In this document: positions 9,312-17,744 of the stretch, one piece after another
Position numbering within the stretch: the stretch's first letter is position 1
How the letters are laid out: the number at the start of each line of letters is the position of its first letter
Assembly (NCBI GenBank): GCA_017945845.1
Contig: CP072828.1
Coordinates: 1,302,001-1,366,000 of the forward strand
Direction: 5' to 3'
Length of the DNA stretch: 64,000 nucleotides
Source of the DNA: Carnobacteriaceae bacterium zg-C25
GTDB lineage: Bacteria; Bacillota; Bacilli; Lactobacillales; Aerococcaceae
Notes under the pieces: generated by a model
Database searches by the model: none
Told to the model about the DNA's origin: nothing
Seen by the model: the letters and a program-made list of their open reading frames with translations, nothing else
Translations under genes and position numbers: made by a program

Positions 9312-10352
9312 ATGTCTAAAACAAATTATAACACAAAAAAACAATATAAACAGCTATCTTTGATTGAACGCACAAAAATTGAAACGTTATTAAACGAAAA
9401 GAAGCCAATACGGTATATTGCTGAACAACTCGGACGAAATATATCTACAATCTATAGAGAAATTAAACGCGGAAGCGTGAATCAAATTGTTAATCGAAAT
9501 GGTATCCAACGTGACGAATTAAAATATTACGCTGAAACAAGCCATTACATCTATAAAGCTAAGCAACAAAATAAATATCATAATGATTTAACTGAAAAAT
9601 TTAGTCAGCAATTTTTCAAAGACTTACAACAGGTAGTTACTGAAAAATATAGAACCCATAGTATTGATACCTTTGTACATTGGTATCGGAGAAATCACCC
9701 TAATGAAAAAGTCCCTTGTACGAAAACGGTTTATACGTTTGTCCATCAAGGTATTATCCCTATCAAACCAATTGATTTACCCAAAATGGTAAGCATTAGA
9801 AAACGACCGAAAAAAGATAATACCAAAACATACAAGAAAAATATGGGAACATCTATAGAAAATCGACCAGACGTAGCGAATAATCGTACAGAATTTGGAC
9901 ATTGGGAAATTGATTTAGTCTTATTTAAGAAGACGAAAAATGAAGCACTATTATTAACGTTAGTAGAACGACAAACACGTTATACAATTATACGTAAAAT
10001 AAATGATAAAACAGCACAATGTGTCTTACGGACATTAAAGAATATTTTTAAACAATATAGGAAATCAACCTTCAAGAGTATTACATCTGATAATGGTTCA
10101 GAATTCGCCTCGTTATCTGAATTAGAATCGAAATATTTAAACATTTACTATGCACACCCTTATTCATCTTATGAGCGTGGTACTAACGAAAATCATAACG
10201 GACAGATACGGGAGTTTTTACCTAAGGGTAAATCTATCAACACTGTTAAAAAGTCAACTATTCGTAAAATAGAATCCTGCTTAAATCAGAAAATACGACG
10301 TAAATTAGGTTATCATACACCTGCAGAGTTATTTTTATTGCGGGTAGATTAA
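9312..10352 (+). CDS. IS30-family transposase (copy 1)
   Basis: This 346-residue protein has an N-terminal helix-turn-helix (residues 15-55, with IRYIAEQLGRNISTIYREIK) and a DDE catalytic core: Asp201 (GHWEIDLV), Asp260 (SITSDNGSEF) and Glu293 (RGTNENHNG). The D-59-D-33-E spacing is that of IS30. The start ATG has GAAAGG upstream. It appears intact. It differs from copy 2 at four positions (for example D/N in YHN-x-LTEKF and H/R in GY-x-TPAEL), so the two copies are recent relatives. Confidence 0.95.
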   Translation: MSKTNYNTKKQYKQLSLIERTKIETLLNEKKPIRYIAEQLGRNISTIYREIKRGSVNQIVNRNGIQRDELKYYAETSHYIYKAKQQNKYHNDLTEKFSQQFFKDLQQVVTEKYRTHSIDTFVHWYRRNHPNEKVPCTKTVYTFVHQGIIPIKPIDLPKMVSIRKRPKKDNTKTYKKNMGTSIENRPDVANNRTEFGHWEIDLVLFKKTKNEALLLTLVERQTRYTIIRKINDKTAQCVLRTLKNIFKQYRKSTFKSITSDNGSEFASLSELESKYLNIYYAHPYSSYERGTNENHNGQIREFLPKGKSINTVKKSTIRKIESCLNQKIRRKLGYHTPAELFLLRVD

Positions 10353-10354
10353 TA

Positions 10355-10435
10355 GTTTAATAAAAACAGGTTTCCCGTCAAGGCACACTTTGTTTTTCGC
10401 CTTGACTAGAAAACCTTGGTTTTTATTGTTTGGTT
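10355..10435 (+). terminator. Stem-loop at the 3' end of IS30 copy 1
   Basis: Nested inverted repeats lie just after the transposase stop: outer AATAAAAAC / GTTTTTATT arms and inner GTCAAGGC / GCCTTGAC. It is conserved in copy 2 and probably acts as the transposase terminator. Confidence 0.6.
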
Positions 10436-10550
10436 ATCAACCCCGCAAAAGAGAAAGTAATTATCTGTTTTTTTGCACTTTACTTTACAATTGGAGTCCT
10501 AAATATTATGTTAAAAAGTATCCTAACAATGCATTAATTGATAAAAACAT

Positions 10551-10587
10551 AAAAAGAAGATAACTTTTTATACATTATCTTCTTTTT
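10551..10587 (-). terminator. Terminator of deoC
   Basis: Stem AAAAAGAAGATAA / TTATCTTCTTTTT downstream of deoC; on the minus strand it ends in a T-run. Confidence 0.8.
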
Positions 10588-10605
10588 GTCTTTTATATAT
10601 TCACT

Positions 10606-11274
10606 TTAATAATCATTTTGAGAAACTTCGCCTTGGCAAATTTGTACACCGCTAGATGCACCTAGACGTGTTGCACCCGCTTCAATCATCGCCAACGCAT
10701 CTTCTTTTGAACGCACACCACCACTAGCTTTTACACCCATTTGCTCTCCAACAGTTTGACGCATTAAACGAACATCTTCTATGCTTGCTCCACCTGTTGA
10801 AAAACCTGTAGATGTTTTAACAAAATCAGCACCCACCGTTTTACAAATTTGACAAACTTTTACTTTTTCTTCATCGGTTAATAAACACGTTTCAATAATG
10901 ACTTTAGATAATGCGCCTTTTTCTTTCGCGACATTGATAACTGCTTGAATATCTTTTTCGACCAGTTCCCAATTCCCTGATTTTACCGCACCGACATTAA
11001 TCACCATATCCACTTCATCAGCACCGTTTTCAATGGCATTCCCCGTTTCAAATGCTTTTGTTTCGGGTGTGTTTGCGCCATGAGGAAACCCGATAACCGT
11101 ACACACTTTAACGACACTATCTTTTAATTGTTCACTTGCTTCTTTTACCCATGTTGGTTGCACACAAACAGACATAAATTCAAATGCTTTTGCTTCACTA
11201 CAAATACGTGTAATATCTTCTAAACTTGCTTCTGGCTTTAAAATTGTATGATCAATATAACGATTTAATTCCAT
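10606..11274 (-). CDS. deoC: Deoxyribose-phosphate aldolase
   Basis: This 222-residue DeoC cleaves 2-deoxyribose-5-phosphate to glyceraldehyde-3-phosphate and acetaldehyde in deoxynucleoside catabolism. The Schiff-base lysine is Lys153 in [16 protein letters not shown] (Asp89) and KASGGVRS (about Lys182) complete the active site. The start has AAAGGAG in the 14-base gap after rsmE, so it is probably the last gene of a prmA-rsmE-deoC unit. No other deo genes are adjacent. Confidence 0.96.
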   Translation of the reverse strand: MELNRYIDHTILKPEASLEDITRICSEAKAFEFMSVCVQPTWVKEASEQLKDSVVKVCTVIGFPHGANTPETKAFETGNAIENGADEVDMVINVGAVKSGNWELVEKDIQAVINVAKEKGALSKVIIETCLLTDEEKVKVCQICKTVGADFVKTSTGFSTGGASIEDVRLMRQTVGEQMGVKASGGVRSKEDALAMIEAGATRLGASSGVQICQGEVSQNDY

Positions 11275-11288
11275 ATTCCTATTCTCCT

Positions 11289-12032
11289 TTAATTTAACTC
11301 CAACGCATACGATAATGCACTTAACACATATAACGGTGCCGTTTCAGCACGCATAATTCGTGGACCTAACCCACACACAACCGCATTTTCTTGAACAAAT
11401 GAAGCTACTTCTTGAGTAGACAAACCACCTTCTGCACCAAAAATCGCTAGCACATTTTGACCGGGCTTTAACATCTGCACCACTTGTTTAAACGCTGCAT
11501 ATTGCCCTTCTTTTGCGGTTTCCTCATACGCCACAATCACAACATCGTACTCTTTTAACGTTTGTAAAAAGGCTTTACTACTCAAAAACGGTTGTACCGT
11601 TGGCACCACATTACGATGACTTTGTTCGGCAGCTTCTTGCGCAATTTTTTGTAGACGCTCAATTTTTTTACTTTGCTTTTTGTTTTCCCACTTCACAACA
11701 GACCACGCCGTTTCAAACGGTTGAAAAGCGCTGGCACCTAATTCAGTCGCTTTTTGCACAATCCACTCAAGCTTATCCCCTTTTGGCAATCCACACGCAA
11801 TGGTCACATTTACTAAAAGCTCTTTTGTTGTGGTGTCATCTAGCACCCATTGTAATGTCACACCAGTATCTTCAATTGCTGTAATTTCGGCTACACCCGC
11901 TTGTTGATTGGATAATACAACCTCAATGCGTTGCCCTGCACGCATGCGCATCACACGCACAACATGATGTGTCTGTTCATCATCTAAAATTAGCGCATTT
12001 TTATCAGCACTCTTTAAAAAATAACGTTGCAT
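11289..12032 (-). CDS. rsmE: 16S rRNA (uracil-1498-N3) methyltransferase
   Basis: This SPOUT-fold methyltransferase of 247 residues acts on 16S rRNA m3U1498. Visible marks are the N-terminal PUA-like part ([30 protein letters not shown]) and the knot region [32 protein letters not shown]. An upstream in-frame ATG at 12050 lies inside prmA; the start at 12032 is chosen because AAAGGAG sits 5 bases before it and it follows the prmA stop by one base. The prmA-rsmE pair is standard in Firmicutes. Confidence 0.95.
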   Translation of the reverse strand: MQRYFLKSADKNALILDDEQTHHVVRVMRMRAGQRIEVVLSNQQAGVAEITAIEDTGVTLQWVLDDTTTKELLVNVTIACGLPKGDKLEWIVQKATELGASAFQPFETAWSVVKWENKKQSKKIERLQKIAQEAAEQSHRNVVPTVQPFLSSKAFLQTLKEYDVVIVAYEETAKEGQYAAFKQVVQMLKPGQNVLAIFGAEGGLSTQEVASFVQENAVVCGLGPRIMRAETAPLYVLSALSYALELN

Positions 12033-12033
12033 A

Positions 12034-12987
12034 TTACTCCTTTTCCGCATCAGCTACCGGCTTTTTACAAATTAATGATACCCAATCTTTCATGCGATTT
12101 TCTTGAGCAATATCAAACCCTTGCGCCACCAATGCGTCAACTAGTTCATCTCGTTTACTTTGAATGATACCAGCTAAAATCAATGTACCCCCTTCTTTTA
12201 AATTACGCCACGCATCTTCAACTAAATGCATTAAAATTTCAGCTAAAATATTAGCCACAATGACATCCGCTTGTGTATCAATGCCTTTTAACAAGTCATT
12301 TTCACCAACGACAACATCTTTAGCGTAATCATTTAGGGCAATGTTTTCACGTGCGATGCTTGTTGCTTTTTCATCTAAATCGTACGCATGCACAACCCCT
12401 GCGCCAAGTGCTTTAGCGGCAATACTTAACACACCCGACCCCGTGCCGACATCAATCACAAACTCGCCACCACGCAATGTTTGTTCTAACGCTTCAAGAG
12501 AAAGTCTTGTTGTCGGGTGCGTCCCCGTTCCAAACGCCATTCCCGGATCTAATTCGATAATCCATTCACTATTTTGTGGTGTATAGTCTTCCCAACTTGG
12601 TTTAATGGTTAAAAATCGAGAAATACGAACCGGTTTATAGTACGTTTTCCACGCATTTGCCCAATCTTCTTCGCGAACTTGATCAAGCATTAACTCGTTA
12701 CGCCCTAGGTCTAAATCAAATTGCTTCGCCATCTCTAATTTTTGTTCAATGTACAATTTAATTTCTACCATATTTTTTGTGTCGGGAAAGTAACCCGATA
12801 CAAACACTTCATCACTCTCATACAATTCTGATTTTTCGGGCTTTAATTGACCAAATCCATCATTTAATGTGTCGTAATCACTTGGATCAACAATTGCCAC
12901 ACCAGAAGACCCCGCTTCAATTAAAATGCTTGAAACCATTTCAACGGCTTGTGTGGTTGTACTCACTTTCATTTCAAACCAATTCAT
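12034..12987 (-). CDS. prmA: Ribosomal protein L11 methyltransferase
   Basis: This 317-residue SAM-dependent enzyme methylates L11. The SAM-binding motif is VIDVGTGSGVLSIAAKALGA, with GMAFGTGTHPTTRLSLEAL before it and VIVANILAEIL after it. The start has AAAGGAG upstream. It is the first gene of the prmA-rsmE-deoC unit, with one base between its stop and rsmE. Confidence 0.96.
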   Translation of the reverse strand: MNWFEMKVSTTTQAVEMVSSILIEAGSSGVAIVDPSDYDTLNDGFGQLKPEKSELYESDEVFVSGYFPDTKNMVEIKLYIEQKLEMAKQFDLDLGRNELMLDQVREEDWANAWKTYYKPVRISRFLTIKPSWEDYTPQNSEWIIELDPGMAFGTGTHPTTRLSLEALEQTLRGGEFVIDVGTGSGVLSIAAKALGAGVVHAYDLDEKATSIARENIALNDYAKDVVVGENDLLKGIDTQADVIVANILAEILMHLVEDAWRNLKEGGTLILAGIIQSKRDELVDALVAQGFDIAQENRMKDWVSLICKKPVADAEKE

Positions 12988-13068
12988 CGCATTACTCCTT
13001 TATTTACCGATTACCATTTTTTATAGTATAACAAATTTATAGGGGAAAAGCATTGTCTTTAACATATC

Positions 13069-13105
13069 AAAAAAGCCACCAAAATCATGTTTTGGTGGCT
13101 TTTTA
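13069..13105 (-). terminator. Terminator of secG
   Basis: Stem AAAAAGCCACCAAAA / TTTTGGTGGCTTTTT directly abutting the secG stop; symmetrical, so it may act in both directions. Confidence 0.85.
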
Positions 13106-13345
13106 TTATAATCCTTTATATGTTAAGTACATCAACGCTAATGCTAGTGCAAAAAACACCACTAACAAAATCATTGTTGCGCGTTGCATAAACGCTTCAA
13201 ACCCACGTGATTTACGACGTGCAAATAAATCTTCAGAACCACCTGTTAGCGCACTAGCGGCATTTGATTTAGTTGGTTGCATCACTATCGCAATAATAAT
13301 CACAACACATAACACGGCTAATAAACCTAATAAAATTTTATACAT
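13106..13345 (-). CDS. secG: Preprotein translocase subunit SecG
   Basis: This 79-residue membrane protein has two hydrophobic helices (3-23 and 53-76) around the conserved loop QPTKSNAASALTGGSEDLF, typical of SecG. It is an accessory part of the SecYEG channel. RBS is GGAG. It is divergent from the HMG-CoA reductase gene; the usual downstream partners rnr and smpB are absent here. Confidence 0.95.
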   Translation of the reverse strand: MYKILLGLLAVLCVVIIIAIVMQPTKSNAASALTGGSEDLFARRKSRGFEAFMQRATMILLVVFFALALALMYLTYKGL

Positions 13346-13410
13346 ACTTTCACTCCATTTCGTTATTCGTCATTATTCTATCACACAAATACGCCAATGG
13401 CTATAAAATA

Positions 13411-13419
13411 TGCTATACT
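13411..13419 (+). promoter_or_regulatory. Extended -10 promoter of the HMG-CoA reductase gene
   Basis: TGCTATACT (extended -10) lies 22 bases before the start codon; no good -35 box is visible. Confidence 0.5.
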
Positions 13420-13440
13420 CTTGTCATGAAGGAGACAAAA

Positions 13441-14715
13441 ATGGCGGATTTTACAAAATTTTATAAAAAAACATTACAGGAACGTCTTGAGGTGTTGTCA
13501 TCTCTAGGCAATATGGATACTTTAGCCAATCATCAAACACTCTCATTAGATATTGCTGATACGATCATTGAAAACTGCATCGGATTGTATGGCGTTCCAA
13601 TGGGAATTGCTCCCGACTTTGTTATTGATGGACAAACTTACCACGCACCAATGGCAACGGAAGAACCGAGCGTTATTGCTGCAGCAACGTTTGGCGCGAA
13701 AATCATTGGTAAAAGCGGTGGCTTTACGATTGAGCAAAATTCACGCGGTATGATTGGGCAAATCGTCTTTGTGACAAACGAAAACGATACACAATTAGCA
13801 CAACTGATTTTAGACAAAAAAGAGGATTTGATAGAAAAAGCAAATAACGCTTATCCATCTATTGTGAAACGTGGTGGCGGGGCTAGAAATTTGAGCGTAG
13901 AACATAAAATAAGCCAAGACGACTCAACACATTTTTTAATTGTTTACTTACATGTGGATACACAAGAAGCGATGGGCGCAAATTTACTCAATACAATGCT
14001 TGAAGCCATCGCTGGTGATATTAGTGAATTGATTGGACAAAAGACACTACTGTCTATTTTATCCAATTATGCAACGGATAGTTTGGTGCGTGTATCGTGT
14101 ACCGTTGACCCAACTCATTTAATGGCTCCAGACAACACCCTTACAAACAAAGAACTTGCGGAACGGATTGTATTAGCGTATCAGTTGGCAAGTGCAGACG
14201 TGTATCGTGCAACCACGCACAACAAAGGCGTGATGAACGGCATTTCGGCGGTCGTTTTAGCCACAGGAAATGACACGCGTGCGATCGAAGCCAGCGTTCA
14301 TGCCTATGCCACACATTCTGGACAATACCAACCGATAACACGTTGGGAAATGACGGAAAACCACTTGTTAAAAGGAACGATTGAAGTGCCGTTACCGATT
14401 GGATTCGTCGGTGGATCGATTAGCGTTCACCCAAGCGCACAAATCGCTCAAGTCATTTCACAAGCAAAAGATGCCAAAACACTTGCATCTTTAATGGCTA
14501 GTGTGGGATTGGCTCAAAATTTAGCCGCTTTACGCGCATTAGTGAGTACAGGCATTCAAAAAGGACATATGGCATTACAACTCAAATCACTTGCGTTAAG
14601 TGTCGGCGCAACTGCACAAGAAGCCATCACATTAGCTGAATTATTAAAACAAGAAAAAACAGCCAATCAAGAAACGGCGCAAAAACTTTTACAAACTTTA
14701 CGCCATCAAAAATAG
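13441..14715 (+). CDS. Hydroxymethylglutaryl-CoA reductase, class II type, stand-alone
   Basis: HMG-CoA reductase reduces HMG-CoA to mevalonate, giving isoprenoids by the mevalonate pathway. The 424-residue protein shows ENCIGLYGVPMGIAPDFVIDG, the catalytic Glu in TEEPSVIAAA (about 74-75), MGANLLNTM, the Asp in ATGNDTRAIEA and the late His in QKGHMALQL. The start at 13441 is preferred over an in-frame ATG at 13426 because GAAGGAG lies between them. In enterococci this domain is often fused to acetyl-CoA acetyltransferase (MvaE); here it is separate and no other mevalonate gene is nearby. Confidence 0.93.
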   Translation: MADFTKFYKKTLQERLEVLSSLGNMDTLANHQTLSLDIADTIIENCIGLYGVPMGIAPDFVIDGQTYHAPMATEEPSVIAAATFGAKIIGKSGGFTIEQNSRGMIGQIVFVTNENDTQLAQLILDKKEDLIEKANNAYPSIVKRGGGARNLSVEHKISQDDSTHFLIVYLHVDTQEAMGANLLNTMLEAIAGDISELIGQKTLLSILSNYATDSLVRVSCTVDPTHLMAPDNTLTNKELAERIVLAYQLASADVYRATTHNKGVMNGISAVVLATGNDTRAIEASVHAYATHSGQYQPITRWEMTENHLLKGTIEVPLPIGFVGGSISVHPSAQIAQVISQAKDAKTLASLMASVGLAQNLAALRALVSTGIQKGHMALQLKSLALSVGATAQEAITLAELLKQEKTANQETAQKLLQTLRHQK

Positions 14716-14742
14716 CCGTAGGAAATCCCTCGGCTATTTTTT
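14707..14742 (+). terminator. Terminator of the HMG-CoA reductase gene
   Basis: Stem AAAATAGCCG / CGGCTATTTT followed by T-run, overlapping the stop codon. Confidence 0.85.
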
Positions 14743-14851
14743 ACTATTATTGACACCAGTATTTTGTTATTGAATGTGTCGTTTAGGATTAACGATTTTA
14801 CCGTCACCCCTTATATCATGAAGCATCAATCGGACTTGACCGAACCCCAGC

Positions 14852-17659
14852 TTATTTCAATATTTTCTTTAAATATTGTCCTGTAAAACTCTCTTTTACT
14901 TTAGCAATTTCTTCTGGCGTTCCGGTAGCCAATACATTTCCTCCACCTTCTCCACCTTCTGGACCCATATCAATAATGTAATCTGCTGTTTTGATCACTT
15001 CTAAATTATGTTCGATAACGATAACGGTATTGCCCGCATCAACTAATCGGTTTAAAACGGTTAGTAGTCGTTTAATATCATCAACGTGCAACCCTGTTGT
15101 TGGCTCATCTAATATATAGACAGTTTTTCCAGTGGACACACGTTGCAATTCACTCGCTAGTTTCATACGTTGTGCCTCTCCGCCAGAAAGCGTTAAAGCG
15201 GATTGCCCTAATCGAACATATCCCAATCCGACGTCCATTATCGTTTGTAGTTTGCGTTTGATTTTTGGAATCGCACTAAAGAAGTCCAACGCTTCTTCAA
15301 TTGTCATATCCAATACATCGGCAATGGTTTTACCTTTATATTTCACTTCAAGCGTTTCTGAATTGTATCGTTTACCATGACACATTTCACAAGGTACGTA
15401 AACATCTGCTAAAAAGTGCATTTCGATTTTTAAAATACCGTCACCTTTACAGGTTTCACACCGTCCGCCTTTAACGTTGAAACTAAAGCGTCCTTTTTGA
15501 TACCCACGCACTTTCGCTTCATTGGTTGAAGCAAATACATCACGAATATCATCAAACACACTCGTATACGTTGCCGGATTGCTTCGTGGCGTACGTCCAA
15601 TTGGAGATTGATCAATATCAATAACTTTATCTAATTTTTCATACCCGCTGATCGTATCGTGTAGACCTGCTTTTATTTTTGCGCCATTCAATTCTTTTAA
15701 TAAGACACGTTTTAAAATGCTATTGACTAATGAACTTTTTCCCGATCCAGATACCCCTGTTACCGCGGTAAACACACCAATCGGAAAATCAACATCGACA
15801 TGTTTTAAATTGTTTTCACTAGCACCCGCAACATGAATGCACCCTTTATCACAGACGCGTCTTTCTTTTGGAACGTCTATTTTTTTCGTTCCTTTTAAAT
15901 ATTGTCCCGTCAATGAATTTGGATTATTAACAACTTCTTGTGGTGTCCCGTACGCCATAATTTGACCGCCATGTTCACCTGCTCCAGGACCCATATCAAT
16001 TAAATAATCTGCCTGCAACATGGTATCTTCATCGTGTTCGACAACAACTAACGTATTTCCTAAATCACGCATTTTTTTCAACGACTCAATTAAACGGTCG
16101 TTATCGCGTTGATGCAAGCCAATACTTGGTTCATCTAACACATACAACACACCGGATAAATTAGAGCCAATTTGTGTTGCCAAGCGAATGCGTTGCGCTT
16201 CGCCACCTGAGAGTGTTCCCGCCGTACGACTAAGCGTTAAATACGTTAACCCTACATTTTTCAAAAACGTTAAACGGTCGCCAATTTCTTTTAAAATGGG
16301 TTTGGCTACCACTTCATCACTACTTGAAAATTGAACATTTGAAAACCAATTTAGGCTATCTGCAATGGATAAATTAGAGACTTCAGCAATCGATTTATCC
16401 GCTACTTTTACGCAAAGCGCTTTTTCGTTTAACCGCTGTCCACCACATACCGAACACGTTAATTCCGTCATATACTCACGTAGCGAATCGCGAATGAAAT
16501 CACTCGATGTATCGTGATAACGACGGTTGACATTGGTTAGAACGCCTTCAAATACCGTATCCACATCACGCAACCCGAAATCACCATGATGGTGGAAATG
16601 GAAAGTTTTTATCCCTGACCCGTGTAATACTAACCCTTTTTGCGCTTTTGTTAATTTTTTAAACGGCACGTCCATTGGAATGTTAAAGTGTTCGCACGCT
16701 TGCTTTAAATACGCCATGTAGTAATGACTATTTTGCCATACCGCTAGCGCACCTTCTTGTAGTGTCAACGTATCATCAGGAATGACTAACTCACTGTCCA
16801 CCGTTAACGAACTCCCTAAACCTTCACATGCAGGACACGCTCCAAATGGTGCGTTAAACGAGAACAAACGAGGCTCTAGTTGACCTACGGTAAAGCCACA
16901 GTGTTGACAGGAATGGTGCTCACTAAACAACATCGGCTCGCCATCAATCACATCAATTAAAACGAAACCGCTTGCCATGCGTAACGCCGCTTCAATCGAT
17001 TCAAATAAACGCGAACGACTTTCCTCACGCACAACAATACGGTCCACGACCAATTCAATCGTATGCTTTTTATTTTTATCCAATTCAATTTCTTGATTGA
17101 CGTCGACTATTTCGCCATTGACACGAACCCGAATGTAGCCGTCTTTTTTCAACTGCTCAAAGACTTTTTTATGTTGCCCTTTTTTCCCTTGAACCATCGG
17201 CGCTAAAATTTGCAATTTCGTACGCTCCGGCAACTGCATCACTTGATTGACCATTTGCTCTACGGATTGACTTTCGATTAGCGTCCCATCATTTGGACAA
17301 TACGCCTTTCCAACACGCGCATACAACAAACGCAAATAATCATGAATTTCCGTTACCGTCCCAACGGTAGAACGTGGATTTTTACTCGTCGTTTTTTGAT
17401 CAATCGACACCGCCGGACTTAAACCATCAATGCTATCCACATCCGGTTTATCCATTTGCCCTAAAAATTGACGCGCATAACTCGACAAACTTTCCACATA
17501 GCGACGTTGCCCTTCGGCATATAACGTATCAAACGCTAAAGAACTTTTGCCCGATCCCGATAACCCCGTAATCACGACCAACTGATCGCGCGGAATATCC
17601 ACTGTGATGTCTTTTAAATTATGTGTACGTGCGCCATTGACACGAATTATATTTTTCAT
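14852..17659 (-). CDS. uvrA: UvrABC excinuclease subunit A
   Basis: UvrA is the damage-recognising ATPase of nucleotide excision repair. The 935-residue protein has two ABC ATPase halves with Walker A GLSGSGKSS and GVSGSGKSS and signatures LSGGEAQRIRL and LSGGEAQRMKL. Zinc-finger cysteines are visible (CQHCGF...CPAC and CETCKGDG...CEMCHG). Length is normal. uvrB is not adjacent, and I saw no LexA/DinR box upstream. RBS is weak. Confidence 0.98.
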   Translation of the reverse strand: MKNIIRVNGARTHNLKDITVDIPRDQLVVITGLSGSGKSSLAFDTLYAEGQRRYVESLSSYARQFLGQMDKPDVDSIDGLSPAVSIDQKTTSKNPRSTVGTVTEIHDYLRLLYARVGKAYCPNDGTLIESQSVEQMVNQVMQLPERTKLQILAPMVQGKKGQHKKVFEQLKKDGYIRVRVNGEIVDVNQEIELDKNKKHTIELVVDRIVVREESRSRLFESIEAALRMASGFVLIDVIDGEPMLFSEHHSCQHCGFTVGQLEPRLFSFNAPFGACPACEGLGSSLTVDSELVIPDDTLTLQEGALAVWQNSHYYMAYLKQACEHFNIPMDVPFKKLTKAQKGLVLHGSGIKTFHFHHHGDFGLRDVDTVFEGVLTNVNRRYHDTSSDFIRDSLREYMTELTCSVCGGQRLNEKALCVKVADKSIAEVSNLSIADSLNWFSNVQFSSSDEVVAKPILKEIGDRLTFLKNVGLTYLTLSRTAGTLSGGEAQRIRLATQIGSNLSGVLYVLDEPSIGLHQRDNDRLIESLKKMRDLGNTLVVVEHDEDTMLQADYLIDMGPGAGEHGGQIMAYGTPQEVVNNPNSLTGQYLKGTKKIDVPKERRVCDKGCIHVAGASENNLKHVDVDFPIGVFTAVTGVSGSGKSSLVNSILKRVLLKELNGAKIKAGLHDTISGYEKLDKVIDIDQSPIGRTPRSNPATYTSVFDDIRDVFASTNEAKVRGYQKGRFSFNVKGGRCETCKGDGILKIEMHFLADVYVPCEMCHGKRYNSETLEVKYKGKTIADVLDMTIEEALDFFSAIPKIKRKLQTIMDVGLGYVRLGQSALTLSGGEAQRMKLASELQRVSTGKTVYILDEPTTGLHVDDIKRLLTVLNRLVDAGNTVIVIEHNLEVIKTADYIIDMGPEGGEGGGNVLATGTPEEIAKVKESFTGQYLKKILK

Positions 17660-17744
17660 TTATTTTCCCATTCTTTCTTATTGTACCGATAGCCGTTTCA
17701 TCTCCCTGCTGCACGATTTTTTTGAACAGCTTTTTGATGTGGTG

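Larger units (their letters stand above)
9206..10496 (+). mobile_element. IS30-family insertion sequence, copy 1 (about 1291 bp)
   Basis: The element is bounded by 14-bp direct repeats TCCTAAATATTATG (9192-9205 and 10497-10510). Its ends carry inverted repeats TTGTAAAATAAAGTGCAAAA on the left and TTGTAAAGTAAAGTGCAAAA (complement) on the right. It contains one intact transposase and a large 3' stem-loop. It lies between the GH31 promoter and the deoC terminator and breaks no visible gene. A near-identical copy is at 35024-36315. Confidence 0.9.
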
